Shown here one piece after another: positions 30,877 through 41,425 of a DNA stretch of 64,000 bases. The translations under genes and the position numbers were made by a program. The notes under the pieces were generated by a model. It did not search any database, had not been told where the DNA came from, and saw only the letters and a list, made by a program, of their open reading frames with translations. Numbering within the stretch: position 1 is the first letter of the stretch; every line of letters starts with the position of its first letter. This DNA comes from Branchiostoma floridae (taxonomy: Eukaryota > Chordata > Leptocardii > Amphioxiformes > Branchiostomatidae): NCBI RefSeq assembly GCF_000003815.2, contig NC_049987.1, positions 335,476 through 399,475 on the forward strand, read 5' to 3'.

Positions 30877-31600
30877 GATCACTGATACCATCAAAGACAC
30901 TCCAGACATGCATTCTTCATTAACCATGTTGTGGTCAGGTGTATGACGGGGCGGCTAACATACAGGGCCATCATTCTAGGGTTGCGAGACGCATAAAAAT
31001 AGAGGAGCCTGAGGCAGTGCATTGCTGGGCCAGCTCTCTTAACCCATGCCTTCAAGACATATGCAGCGAGATATGAAGACACCGTTCTATTACTGGCTTC
31101 TTCTGAACACAACAGTTCAAGCGTCACAGTCAGGCCTATGTGCCCCACACGCTGAACCGTGAGGACAGCGGCACTGGACAGCGTTCTGAGCAACTAAAGT
31201 GCCACTATTGACACGATGAACGAAGTGAACGTCACGACAAGAGATGAGTATGGTCTGAAAGCGGGCGATGTGGAGCAGGTCTCCAAAACGTTGTAAAAGA
31301 TGGACTTACGTATGAAAGAGGCCATTGCCTCAGCCAATACACTAAAGTCATACTACGGTCGGCTGCGGACAGATACATACTTTAACTCTTTCTTCAGTTC
31401 ATTGGGGTAGACTGCTAGAGGCCTGTACATTGGAGAGCCAGCCCTACCACGATACCGGCGACAGTCCATACGAAGTGACCCACACCGGCATACGAGCACC
31501 AATGACTTCTACCTTCATGTGTTTTTCCAGGCGTGCTATGTACTGATTGGTGAGCTGTCAGAGAGATTTGACCAGGACTTATAAAGTCATGTCTTCTGTG
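30877..31600 (+). pseudogene. DUF4371-type hAT transposase, decayed
   Basis: Plus-strand pieces over three frames: VYDGAANIQGHHSRVARRI near 30938-30995, EEPEAVHCWASSLNPCLQDI near 31003-31062, TRDEYGLKAGDVEQVSKTL near 31238-31294, MKEAIASANTLKSYYGRLRT near 31312-31372, then GEPALPRYRRQ and FFQACYVLIGELSERFDQDL near 31521-31580. This is the order of TTF/DUF4371 hAT transposases (YDGA-NM-G in the RNase-H core, TRWT region, EEP-LPRYRR, Y-R-YFE-LD-L). Several frameshifts and stops make it dead. It acted as a DNA transposase. Confidence 0.8.
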
Positions 31601-31601
31601 T

Positions 31602-32030
31602 TTGTGCAAGACGTGGATCAGCCAAAACTTACAACTCTCCGTGCCACCAGACGTCATAAAGCAGGAACCGTCTAAAGCGAAGGTGACCAGATTTCGCACA
31701 GTCTGTTCCACAACTTCAACTGGGCCTCACCGCACAACATTTTCAGACTCACAAACTGCTCCGGCCATATTTAGCCATTCCCATCGAGAAGGCCTTCTCT
31801 TCACTAAAGACTCCTCCATCTTCAATGGCGAAACAGGGGCGGAACAACTGCATGCTGTTACATATGCGCAAGGACATTGTGCACAGTATGGAATTGAATG
31901 CCATCGTAAGAAAATTTATATCTCTGAAAGAAGAGCAAATGCGCTTCTTTGGAAATCAAACATCTTAACTGATACTGAAGTCATAGAATGCCAACGTAAA
32001 TTCTTAAGTCAAAGACGTAAAAGACGGTAA
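31602..32030 (+). other. Open frame of 142 codons, unassigned
   Basis: It follows the hAT relic. It has no ATG at its start. It reads LPPDVIKQEPSKAKVTRFR-like sequence early and ends QRKFLSQRRKRR. AATAAA lies at about 32078. It does not match the expected hAT C-terminus. It may be chance or a different fragment. Confidence 0.2.
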
Positions 32031-32639
32031 TGGACTGGATTAACGGTTTATGCTTTCACACCCGTTAAGATATTAAAATAAACAGTGTCTCCTTGAGTGT
32101 ATGGAAAGAATCATTTTGTGTCATCGCAAAGACGCCGATTTCCAATAAACAATGTTTTGTGTGTAAATATGGTCTATAGTTTCTTTCATCGCAATGTCGC
32201 AATCATTAAACCCATTGCTTGCTCGCTTCAAAGTATAAGTAAACAGTGGACTTTGTAGATCTACCTGTATGTAATATTCTTAATTGTCAACCCTGTTAAT
32301 CGCGGACCCAAGACTAGAGAGTAACATTACGTAGAATATAGTTCTAACCGGAAATGTCGTTAGTATCTGATTGGGTTTATGGTAACAGTATGCTTTCCAG
32401 TCTTGCTGCACATAATAGATTGTAATGGTATACCTTGGCGTTAAGAAACGAGACAGCGGAAAGGGAACAGTGTCACTGGAAATAGATACCTACAATTGGA
32501 GGAAACGGTTTAATAAAACAGAAAATTGTACAATCACACTTCAGACAACAAAGCCATATGAAATTTAATAAAAAAATAACGCAGGTTGTATACATAAGGA
32601 AAATTCAAGGAAGTTACATGACGTTGCCGATAAAGCTGT

Positions 32640-33130
32640 TTATGGCATTGGACACTTAGCTGTAAATCTTACAGATTTAGACTTTGCAGACGATCTGACA
32701 CCGATAACACACCTAGTAAAGGATGGTGAAGATCTTTTGCAGTCTCTCGAGAAAGTAGTGGCTTAAGTTGGACTCTATTGTAACGCAGCAAAAACTGAAT
32801 TCATAAACACAAGTACAGGTATTACCATTGCACCAACTGATCTCAAATCTCTATCTCGAACTTGCATGAAACAAGTAGAGGACTTTAACTATCTTGGGTC
32901 CTACATTATGAACTCTTTAAAGGATTTTAGAATTAAGAAAGCGTGGACCTGGAATGCAAGTATGAAACTTGATAATATCTGGCTTTCGGGTATAAATAGC
33001 AAACTGAAGGTACAAGTCTTTCGCGCAGTAAGAGCCCATTCTCCTATATGGTGCTTAAACTTGGACTCTTACCACTCATTTGGACAAGAAACATGACGGG
33101 ACGTACAAAGCACAAGAAATTGAGGAACTG
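32640..33130 (+). pseudogene. LINE reverse transcriptase C-terminal fragment
   Basis: Plus strand: LTDLDFADDLTPITHLVKDG, EDLLQSLEK, a stop, then CNAAKTEFINTSTG, VEDFNYLGSYIMNSLKDFRI, KKAWTWNASMKLDNIW. The FADD box, N-KTE, and F-YLGS-I-DF-RK-AW-KLD-IW blocks identify a non-LTR retrotransposon RT of the group whose tail reads WSA-NKL-IW. The frame is broken by a stop and a deletion near 33090. Confidence 0.7.
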
Positions 33131-33189
33131 CTTTCCTTCATTGTCACGATCACGCAATTCACCTTCAGGGGTAACATCGACCAGTAGAA

Positions 33190-33850
33190 ATGGGACAGCA
33201 GCGGGGAGTTAACGTTCTGTATCCCCGGTACTCGCTAACTTGTTTATGGAAGGGCTGAAACAAGAAGCTTCTTCCACAGCACCCGTCAAGTGCAAGCCTA
33301 AGTTATAGAAAAGGTACGTGGATGACGTGGCAGAATTTGTGAGGAGAGGAGCCCAGCAAGAGCTCAAAGACCACCTCAATAGCATCGACCCCACCGGCAG
33401 CATACAGTTCAAGTATGAAGAGGAGAAGGAGGGTACACTACCTTTCCTCGACACCCTTCTAGGGCATAAGGAAGATAGCACAGTGAAACTTCTGGTGTAC
33501 AGGAAGAGTACGCACACGGACCAATACCTCAACTTCCATTCCCACCACCCTCTGCACCAAAAGCTAGCAGTAATTCGCACCTTACTGGACCGCTGCAAAA
33601 CAGGGGCTACATATTGCTCATTCCATTGTAAAAAATCTACATGTATGAGAGAAATGGAGAAAGGAACCTGACAGGCATCAAGTGAACAGACTTTCTTCCA
33701 TCATCTGCATCAGAATGTAGGGAAGATGTGAACGCTGCAGCCACGGCCACAGCCTGTTGGAGGAGGAGGAGCCAGAGACAGAACCAGTACAGCAAGAGCG
33801 CGAAAAAGATGATGTCTACACTGCCCAGACATTCGTACTCAGGTTAACCC
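33190..33850 (+). pseudogene. Penelope-like element reverse transcriptase fragment
   Basis: Plus strand: YSLTCLW/LANLFMEGLK, KRYVDDVAEFVRRGAQQEL, TGSIQFKYEEEKEGTLPFLD, then VYRKSTHTDQYLNFHSHHPL and KLAVIRTLLDRC. RYVDD, FLD-L and VYRK-THTD-YL-F-SHHP-K are hallmark blocks of Penelope RT. The GIY-YIG endonuclease that should follow is missing, since the piggyBac-type MITE starts at 33848. There is a frameshift before RYVDD. Confidence 0.8.
33844..33847. repeat. TTAA target duplication, left
   Basis: TTAA at 33844-33847 and 35109-35112 flank the MITE exactly. Confidence 0.8.
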
Positions 33851-35108
33851 TATTCAGACCGGGCATTTTTGGTCATCCCTGGACGGGGGGGGGGGGGGAC
33901 GTGCCGTAGGGCCACCAATTTTTTAGCACATAATGTCGACAGAATATCTGACGTGTATTTGACGTTTGACGTTACGTTGACGTAAGATGACGTAATTATG
34001 ACGTCATCAATTTGATTATATTGGCCGGACCCTTGAAAAAAGGGTATTCTCAGAAAACTTCAAGTTATGCTACAAAAATGCAACAACAAGTGCAGATAAC
34101 ACACCGGTATCAATTACACCCTCCCGCTCTCCGTGCGGCATAACATGCGTGTAAACATCGTTTAAGATCTCCACCAAGAAGAGTCCAACATAACTCATTG
34201 ATGGCTCAAAATGACCGCAAGGGTTTTCCCGAGATTTCTGTTTTTGGGATTTTTAAAAAATGCCTTAGATTTTGAATTATTGGTAATTAAGTGCGAAAAA
34301 TGCCATTTTTACGCACATTTTTGACTGTAACTTTGCTTCAAATTAAAAATTAAAAAATCCCAAAAACAGAAAGTTTTATTTGCCTCTAAGATGACGAAAA
34401 ATATAAAGATCGAGAATTTGCCATGGCACTTGCGGCCAATCTTATCAAGAGTATGGTCAAATTGAAGGCCTTCCTTGAAACAGAAAATAATCGTCTTTGG
34501 AAGCAAAATCGAAACAAAACAATTATCTCAATTCAAACGGGAAGATTCAAACTATCTAAAATTGCGAATTCAATTTTATTTTGAATACATTTTCCTTGTC
34601 ATAACATCTTGTTTATTTTGAAATATTTTACGGCTAGCAAATAGTAGGCCTCTTGTAACCCGACACTCTGTCGAACTCGCATAGCAACGGGAAAGAATAC
34701 CCTAGCAACCGACCGCCGTGGATCTGGACATACGGTCCGCCAGCTTGGATTTTGGGCTGATGACGTCATCAAATTAGCATAATTTATGCATATATAATTA
34801 TGAAATATATGCTAAATAATATTACATTTTATTTATGTATCAAAATAGCAGTAATATAGCAAATAAATGTGAAAAATACATTGTTAGAACCAAAAATAGT
34901 GATTTTTGGCAAAACTGCCTGTCAACAAACGGTTGCCATGGCAACACGAAAAAAAGGAAAATTTTTCAAACTTTCTAAAATTGTTGCCAACAATATTTTA
35001 GGAAAACTCACCAAATTTGTTGGGTCTAGCGTAAGCCGTTCTGGCGTTATAGGACATCAAAGTTAGCGCGGGCCTCAAAAGCCCCCCCCCCCCCCGGTCT
35101 GAATAGGG
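33848..35108. mobile_element. piggyBac-type MITE, 1261 bp
   Basis: Flanked by TTAA. Both ends are CCCTATTCAGACCGGG as an inverted repeat, and CCCT starts are typical of piggyBac. The subterminal sequence is G-run and C-run rich. The interior has no transposase. It shares blocks with the MITE at 42914-43866, for example TGATGACGTCATCAAATTAGCAT-like sequence and a block before the right end. It is inserted immediately after the Penelope relic. Confidence 0.8.
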
Positions 35109-35399
35109 TTAATACAGTAGTTACTGACAGCGTGAATACTATTATAGCTGTGACAATGGCATATTTGTCATTATAGGAGAATATTGTTTATATCATATTT
35201 ACTACTTTGCATGTATAGTTACAGCCCATGACAACAGTGATGTTTGTCTTGATACGACTCGCGTTCACACCTTGTGTATTATGTTTGTATCTTGGCTGTA
35301 TTTGATGTAGTCTCTGGTACTTGTGCTAATCCAACTGTCTTCCAGTTCTGCTCTACAAAACAAAAGCGTTGTCTGACAGATGGAACCTTGCACTTGTAT

Positions 35400-36045
35400 G
35401 GTACACGGCGGTCGGTTGCTAGGGTATTCTTTCCCGTTTCTATGCGCGTTCGACGGAGTATCGGGTTACATGAGGTCTACTACTGGCTAACCGTAAAATA
35501 TTTGGAGATGAATAAAGTGTTATGACAGTGAAAATGACTTTTAAAAAAGATCAAATTAGCAATTTTACATACTTTGAATCTTGTCAAATGAATTTAAATA
35601 GCTATTTTATATAGATTTTGCTTCCAAAGACGGTTATTTCCTGTTTTCAGGAAGGCCTTTAATTTGACCAAACTCTTGATAAGATGGGCCGCATGTGTCA
35701 TCGAAAGTTCTCAATTTTTATATTTTTCGTCATCTATAAGTAAAATAAAACTTTCTGTTTTTGGGATTTTTTAATTTTTAATTTTTAAGCAAAGTTACAG
35801 TCGAAAATGTGCGTAAAAATGACATTATTCACACTTAATTTCCGATAATTCAAAATCGGAGCCATTTTTAAAAAATCCCAAAAACAGAAATCTCGGCAAA
35901 ACCGTTGCGGTCATTTTGAGCCGTCAATGACTTAATTTGGACTCTTCTTGGTCGAGATCTTAAACGATGTTTGCACGCATGTCATGCCGCACGGATAGCG
36001 GGAGGATGTAATTGATACCGGTGTAAACAACACTAATAATACACA
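35400..36045. mobile_element. Inverted partial copy of the piggyBac-type MITE
   Basis: This segment is the reverse complement of about 34740-34100, with roughly one difference in ten by eye. It lacks both piggyBac ends. Examples of matching blocks are AGGAAGGCCTT with its complement and CACCGGTATCAATTACA with its complement near 36010. Together with the neighbour it forms a large imperfect palindrome with about 660 bases between arms. Confidence 0.75.
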
Positions 36046-36049
36046 AGGT

Positions 36050-36430
36050 CACCAACAAAAACGCCAGTAGCTTTGTTACATATTACAGAACCCCCAAAAA
36101 GTGACAGCGTAGATGTACTTTCCAGAAAATTGTTTATATTGGTGAAAAACTATATTTTTTGCCTGATTCAAGGTAGCTGGGAGAAAAGGGACCAGAAAGC
36201 ACTGTTTTACCCGCAATGACCGCAGATGACCTAAATAGAACACGGGTTCGGTTCGAATTACGTCAGATGGAACTTCATGGAAGAACGTTCGAATTCGGCT
36301 GGACATGGGAGGTTTTGAGCCTGAATTTGACCACCGTGGTAGAAGTAACAGGACTGGTTCATCAATATCAATAGAAAAATACCGACTAATTAGTGGATGA
36401 TAAATAAAACAGCATGCTAGAGCCTAGGGA
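36050..36430. other. No gene recognised
   Basis: Sequence between the MITE copy and the viral Rep relic. A circovirus-type nonanucleotide stem-loop was looked for here and not found. Confidence 0.4.
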
Positions 36431-36519
36431 GTCAGTCTGTACAGAGAAGCACTGTGGTAACATTACAGTGTACACTCCTCGGCACACATTGGCACGAGAT
36501 TCTGATTGCTGTATATGCT

Positions 36520-37590
36520 GATTTGCCATGGCCGCTGATGCCCGTGCGTTGCTGGCTACCCCCTCGCTTGATGCTGTGGATTTCATCATAATATCTTCGG
36601 ACGACGAGGCCCATGTTCCCGACGAGGTCCTGGTCAACATGCCACTGCCGTTCCTGCCGCACCGGGGGTGGTGGAGGGGCCTCCTGCTGCCGCTGCTAAC
36701 CCTAATCGCCGAGAGAATCCAGCCTATCGTTGGGTATTCACCATAAACAATTATACGGAGGCTGAGTGTGCTGCCCTGACTGCCATCACATTGGAGACCC
36801 TGAAGTTCCTGGTCGTGGGCAAGGATGTCGGGGAGAACGGCACGCCACACCTGCAAGGATTCATCAATCTGCGTAAGAAAACTAGAATGCAAGAAAAGAA
36901 CATTGTTAGTAACAGAGCCTTTGTACAGCGTGCTGTAGCTTCAAACCATGATAATGATGTATATTGCTCAAAGGGGGTAACGTAGAATCGGCGAACCATC
37001 CAGTCTCGGGCGACGCAATGACCTGGAAAGCGCTGCTGAGTAGTTTAAGGGGGACCTGCCCGGACTTGCCCGGGATATGCCAAGTGTGTATATTAAATTC
37101 CATAGGGGGTTAAAATCCCACTGTGAGATCACTTACCTGGCCCCTAAGCGTGACTTTAAGACACTTGTTTACGTATTTGTGGGTCCACCTGGTTGCGTAA
37201 AATCTTCTAGGGTCAGAGAATACTAGACCTACATTCTGGAAACCACGTGAGCCCTGGTGGGATGGTTACTCTGGACAAACTGATGTTGTACTTGATGATT
37301 TCTATGGATACATAGGCTATGGCATGTTACTGAATGCAATGGATGGCTATCCTCTCGGTGTCCCTGTGAAGGGCGAGTTTTTTTTTTAACTTTGTAGCCC
37401 GTAGAATGTGGATAACATCGATAAGTTCCCTAACAAATGGTGCAGGTTTGACTATTATTCGCCTAACGCCATGTTCCGCCATTTCAGTCTGATGCAGGTG
37501 TGGAATCCTTTTGCTAATGACTTCGAAGAGTTTGAGATGACTAAGGATCTGACTTACAAGCAAGAGATTGTCTATGAGTATGATTTCTAA
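36520..37590 (+). pseudogene. Endogenous CRESS-DNA virus (circovirus-like) Rep, broken
   Basis: Rep starts rolling-circle replication of small circular DNA viruses and has an HUH endonuclease and an SF3 helicase part. Visible marks: motif I FTINNYTE (about 36738), motif II TPHLQGF (about 36842), motif III YCSKG (about 36961), a Walker A-like GPPGCVKS (about 37182) in which the usual glycine before lysine is V, a Walker B-like VVLDDFYG (about 37288), and a motif C-like stretch near 37410. The downstream end at 37588 is open in one frame. The gene is broken by several frameshifts and stops, including one near 36670, one after motif III and one at a poly-T run near 37380. A 50-residue N-terminal stretch precedes motif I. 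It is an old integrated viral copy, not a working gene. Confidence 0.85.
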
Positions 37591-37654
37591 TATGTGAATT
37601 AGATTATCCTAGAAAATAGGGTTATTTCCGTGAAAGCTGATTACTACTGTATTC

Positions 37655-37672
37655 TGATTATGAATAAAGAGT
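37655..37672 (+). promoter_or_regulatory. AATAAA-type polyadenylation signal after Rep
   Basis: ATGAATAAAGAG lies about 75 bases after the last Rep stop and just before the CR1 LINE begins. It may come from either. Confidence 0.3.
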
Positions 37673-37679
37673 TTTGAGC

Positions 37680-39672
37680 AGTATTTGTGCTTCTGTCGTG
37701 AATGTCCGTTTTCGTGTAACCTTCATGCTTGCCCTCCTCATGATGGCAGGCGATATATACAGAGTAATCCAGGACCTATTAAGTACCCCTGTGGGGAGTG
37801 TGGGCGCGCTGTCGCTATCAACCATAATGCGATACAATGTGATCATTGTGATCAATGGATACACATTAAATGCTACAGAATTACCGATAAGATGAAAAGG
37901 ACCTACCAAAATTCATCTTGTTCATGGATCTGTAACTGTTGTGGCATGCCTAGCTTCACATCAAGACTATACATGGATCCATGGGGCAGAGGGATCATTC
38001 TACAGTCTCCTGTCAGACATGGACGACAACACTAATCTAAACTCACACATCTTATCTGATCTACCCACAGGGTTCAGTCCAGGCTCCAATTCCTGGTCCT
38101 CAGTAAGATCCACCCCCACCGAATCTCCCTACCTCAACCTCTTCCCCCTGCCTACCCCAGAACCATCACAATGGTAAGAAAGCCTTACATAATATCCACA
38201 TTTTATCCCTGAACTGTAGAAGCACAAGGGGGGGGGGGGGGGGGGGTAAGAATGCCCAGTTCAGGGTACTGATTGACACTGAACAGCTAGATGTTATATG
38301 TGGTAAAATCATATCTAGATGCAGACACTGAAAATGGGGAAATATTCCCAGATGACTATGATGTATACCGTAAAGATCGTAATAGTCGTGGTGGAGGAGT
38401 ATTCGTAGCCGTTAAAACCAATCCAATTTCAATCCCAATTTATGACCACTCCCAGCTCTGGAGTGGAATACATAGAAACACTCTCTCAGCCCATAAGTAA
38501 TATAACAGCAAAATCAGCACCCCCCAATATAGCGTTATTCGGTGACTTCAATCTACCTGACATAAACTGGAATGCAAATCCTGTATCTATCAATCCATCA
38601 CCTCAATATGGGTTTTCCGTAAACCAGAAATTTGTTGATACGATCCTAGAATCAGATCTAACCAAGATTATTCACACGCCAACCAGGGGGAAACATTATT
38701 TAGATCTTGCCCTTATTTCAAACCAATAGCTAGTAGAACAAGCTAACACCCTGCCAGGCATAAGTGATCACGAAGCAGTCTTTGTGAATATGAAAACTCA
38801 TATTAAGCCAATTAAAAAGAAACCACACACAGTAAATCTATATAAAAAGGTTGACAAGACATCTTTCTCAGAAGATCTTCAAGAACTGGACAAACACTTT
38901 CATGCTGATAAAATACTTTCATGATAGAATACCATCCAACTTTAGTGTTGAGCAAAACTGGATACTTCACAAAGGGCCTTAAGCAACTAATTGCTAAACA
39001 TGTACCTCAGAAAAGTATATTTTGGAAACATCATTGTCCATGGGTCACAGCACCAATAAGAAGAGCGATTAAGAAAAAGAAGAAGTTGTATAAGAAGGCT
39101 AAAGAGTCTCAAAGCGAATACGACTGGGACAAATTCAAACGTCTACGTAGAGAAGTGAAACAAGGAATCAATAGAGCTCATAATGAATATCTTGATGAAA
39201 TCATAGAAAATGCACTAGACAACCCTAAGGAATTCTGGAATCACATTAAAGGTAGAAAACAATCTGCTACAGGAATTGCACCGCTAAAGCACAACAATAA
39301 CCTCGTATCAGACAGTAAGTCAAAATCGGAAGTACTCAACAAACAGTATGATTCAGTATTCACTGAAAAATACTTAACCTCAATGCCAGATGTAGGACAC
39401 AGTCCTCACCCAGACGGAATACATCCTCACAAAGCTTCAGGACCTGCCTTAATACCATGTAGGATCCTGAAAGATTATGCCAAAGAAATCAGTCCAATCC
39501 TGCAAACCATTTTCAATCAATCCTTAGAGAAAGGCGACGTGCCCGAGGACTGGCGAGGAGACTTTGTCCATCTTATCTTGAAGAAAGGGGATAGAAGTGA
39601 ACCTGCTAATTACAGACCAGTGTCCCTCACCAGCGTGTGCTGTAAGCTACTTGAACATATTATATACTCTGA
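37680..39672 (+). pseudogene. CR1-like LINE, 5' and middle part (2A-like motif, PHD finger, endonuclease, RT start)
   Basis: In order: a 2A-like motif (GDI then QSNPGP, 37749-37777) split by a 2-base shift; a PHD/zinc segment with CGECG and CDHCDQWIHIKC (37790-37935); an APE endonuclease with ICG-ESYLD-like sequence, a GGGVFVAVK block and LFGDFNLPDINW (about 38533); then the RT beginning with KASGPALIPCRILKDYAKEI, DWRGDFVHLILKKGDRS and NYRPVSLTS (39607). It stops in EHIIYS at about 39672. Such elements copy RNA into DNA and integrate by target-primed reverse transcription. A long poly-G run near 38230 and several stops show it is dead. Upstream it directly follows the viral Rep. Confidence 0.8.
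38229..38247. repeat. Poly-G expansion inside the LINE coding region
   Basis: A run of about 18 G replaces the expected short basic segment after LNCRST. Confidence 0.9.
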
Positions 39673-39689
39673 CGCGGGGTAAAGTAAAT

Positions 39690-40390
39690 TAGAACACCCG
39701 GTCACGCACGTGAATCTGCCAAAGGTGGATAGCAAAGCTGCGGCAGGGGACCTCCAAACGTTGGCACCCGTTTAAAGTAAAACTGATCAACGATTTTAGA
39801 CCAAAAAGAGTATTTTTCAGTCAAAGTTTGCATTTTGTACAGTGTCAGAATATCAATTTGTTTCCTTTCTGAAACACATTGCATATGCCCACGTAAAGGA
39901 ACGGCACAAGTATACTGTATTATTTTATTTGTGGTGCAATATATGAAATGACTCAACGAGGCTATTTTTTTGCAAAAAGGACGTGACAGTCAAATGCATG
40001 GATATGAATACAGGCGATAGGGGTGGCGGGGCTCAGCGACTGGAGGCGGCCGAGAGGGAGTGACTAGCCGTGAAATGGAGAGCTCAGCGATTGGGGGCGG
40101 TCAAGACAGAGAGCATATGGGCACTTTAAAAACAAACACGTATTTTTTACCACTTCATGTATGACATGACGGGATGCAATATATCAAATGAATCACAAGG
40201 CCTTTTTTCGTATCATACTTTAGTAGTCTTTGCATTGGCATTGCCCCGGCTTTGTGTCATAGTTGGCATAGACTGAGTGACAGTAGTGGTATGAACAAAG
40301 CCAGTGACACAGCCGGTGATGGCGGAGCTCAGCGACTTGGGGCGGAAAGGTCATTGAAATGATGAATTTTAAAATTTAGGTGTAACTTCG
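39690..40390 (+). repeat. Gene X 5' region copies (two partial)
   Basis: 39690-40110 matches 58370-58640 in copy C, and (inverted) 21720-21500 in copy B. A second partial copy of exon 1 sequence lies near 40310-40360 (GATGGCGGAGCTCAGCGACT). This block interrupts the LINE tract. Confidence 0.65.
39998..40063 (+). CDS. Gene X exon 1 copy (dispersed)
   Basis: ATG at 39998 (or 40004) encodes MDMNTGDRGGGAQRLEAAER, E, then TGA; but a GT donor (GAGAGGGA/GTGACT) sits exactly where exon 1 of copy B ends. The G-G-G-A-R/Q-R-L-x-AAERE core is shared with copy B. No exon 2 of this family was found downstream, so it is an orphan exon. Confidence 0.45.
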   Translation: MDMNTGDRGGGAQRLEAAERE

Positions 40391-40589
40391 GTCTATGTGT
40401 TTAGTAGTTGAAACAATTTGGCAGTTGAAGGCATCTTATTCATGGTATAACTCTCCAGGTTAAACAACGTGTAAACAGGATGTTGGGCTGACAATTTCTG
40501 TGTAGAGATATATTGCAATCTTGATGTACCTCATCTTATTGCTTTTCTCAATTTGTCATTCATGTGTACGTAGGACAACGAAGATGAAG

Positions 40590-40735
40590 CTGTTTCACAG
40601 GGCTATTCCTGCAAAGATTGTGGTATCAGGACTCCATACGAATCTACTTTGTCCCGACACATACGGGGAACAGACCTTCACATGTGACGTTGAGGAATGT
40701 GACTATCGTGCTGCTCAAAAGCACCATATGTAGTA
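40590..40735 (+). pseudogene. C2H2 zinc-finger gene fragment
   Basis: After a TTTCACAG acceptor the plus strand reads GYSCKDCGIRTPYESTLSRH, IRG, then after a one-base shift EQTFTCDVEECDYRAAQKHH. These are one and a half C2H2 fingers of the YSC-DCGFRT, CDYRAAQKHHL type that is abundant in lancelet zinc-finger clusters. The shift breaks it. It is likely a retro-copied or transduced exon. Confidence 0.7.
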
Positions 40736-41264
40736 TTAGTCTAAAATAACTAACAAGTACACTATTTTTCTTTTTTTTTTTAATTAAGGAAAGTACTTTC
40801 TCCTGCTACTTCCCAGCCGCCGAGCTCCTGTTTCGCATCCGATGGATGTGGCGTCAGCGGTGTGGGGCAAAGTGGCGTTGGCGGAGTACTATTTGGGAAT
40901 TCTACAAATTCTAAACTTCAGCCCACCCGCATGGCCATATCTCTCTGTTGTGAAAGTAACAGTACAAAGTACTGGGCAATAGCTGCACCTAGAACGCGGG
41001 CCGGTTAGCAACATGTCAGCACTTGCAGACATCGCAAACTCACCCCTTGTCATCATTCAGTTTTTTTTATAGAGTTAGCACAAGTCGTCTCCTGATCTTT
41101 CTACACTATCTGAGTTCGGTAAGAAACAATAACTTGGTATACTTTTGTTCTACAGTCTTGTGATGGATTTCGTTTCTATTTTAGAGCAGCATTTTGAATC
41201 ATGCTATCATCTGCCATGTAGAATTTGAAAATCATATTACAGGCAAAGAGATATTGTCAGGGAA

Positions 41265-41425
41265 CAATGTTTTCACGATGCACCCTCCTCATTTGTGACT
41301 CCCTCTTCAGTATATAAGAAGGTTTCCTACATTTCTCAGACTGTCTTGCCTTCATTCAAATCTCTCACTATAATCACTTCTTTGGCTGAAGTCCAAGAGG
41401 AGACATTGCTTGGCAACAACTTGTC
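41265..41425 (+). repeat. TATATAAG-containing repeat, copy 1
   Basis: The block with TCTTCAGTATATAAGAAGGT and a following TTTCTCAGACTGTC recurs at 44235-44330 and, in part, 44345-44400. The end, AAGTCCAAGAGGAGAC, corresponds to 44450-44490. It may be the 5' region of the LINE whose RT follows. Confidence 0.6.

Noticed and set aside
33209-33598. 129-codon minus frame
   Set aside because: Antisense to the Penelope RT, whose hallmark blocks are on the plus strand.
36430-36530. Circovirus-type origin stem-loop upstream of Rep
   Set aside because: No TAGTATTAC-like nonanucleotide in a stem-loop was seen.
36386-36892. 168-codon minus frame and overlapping shorter ones
   Set aside because: Antisense to the viral Rep motifs.
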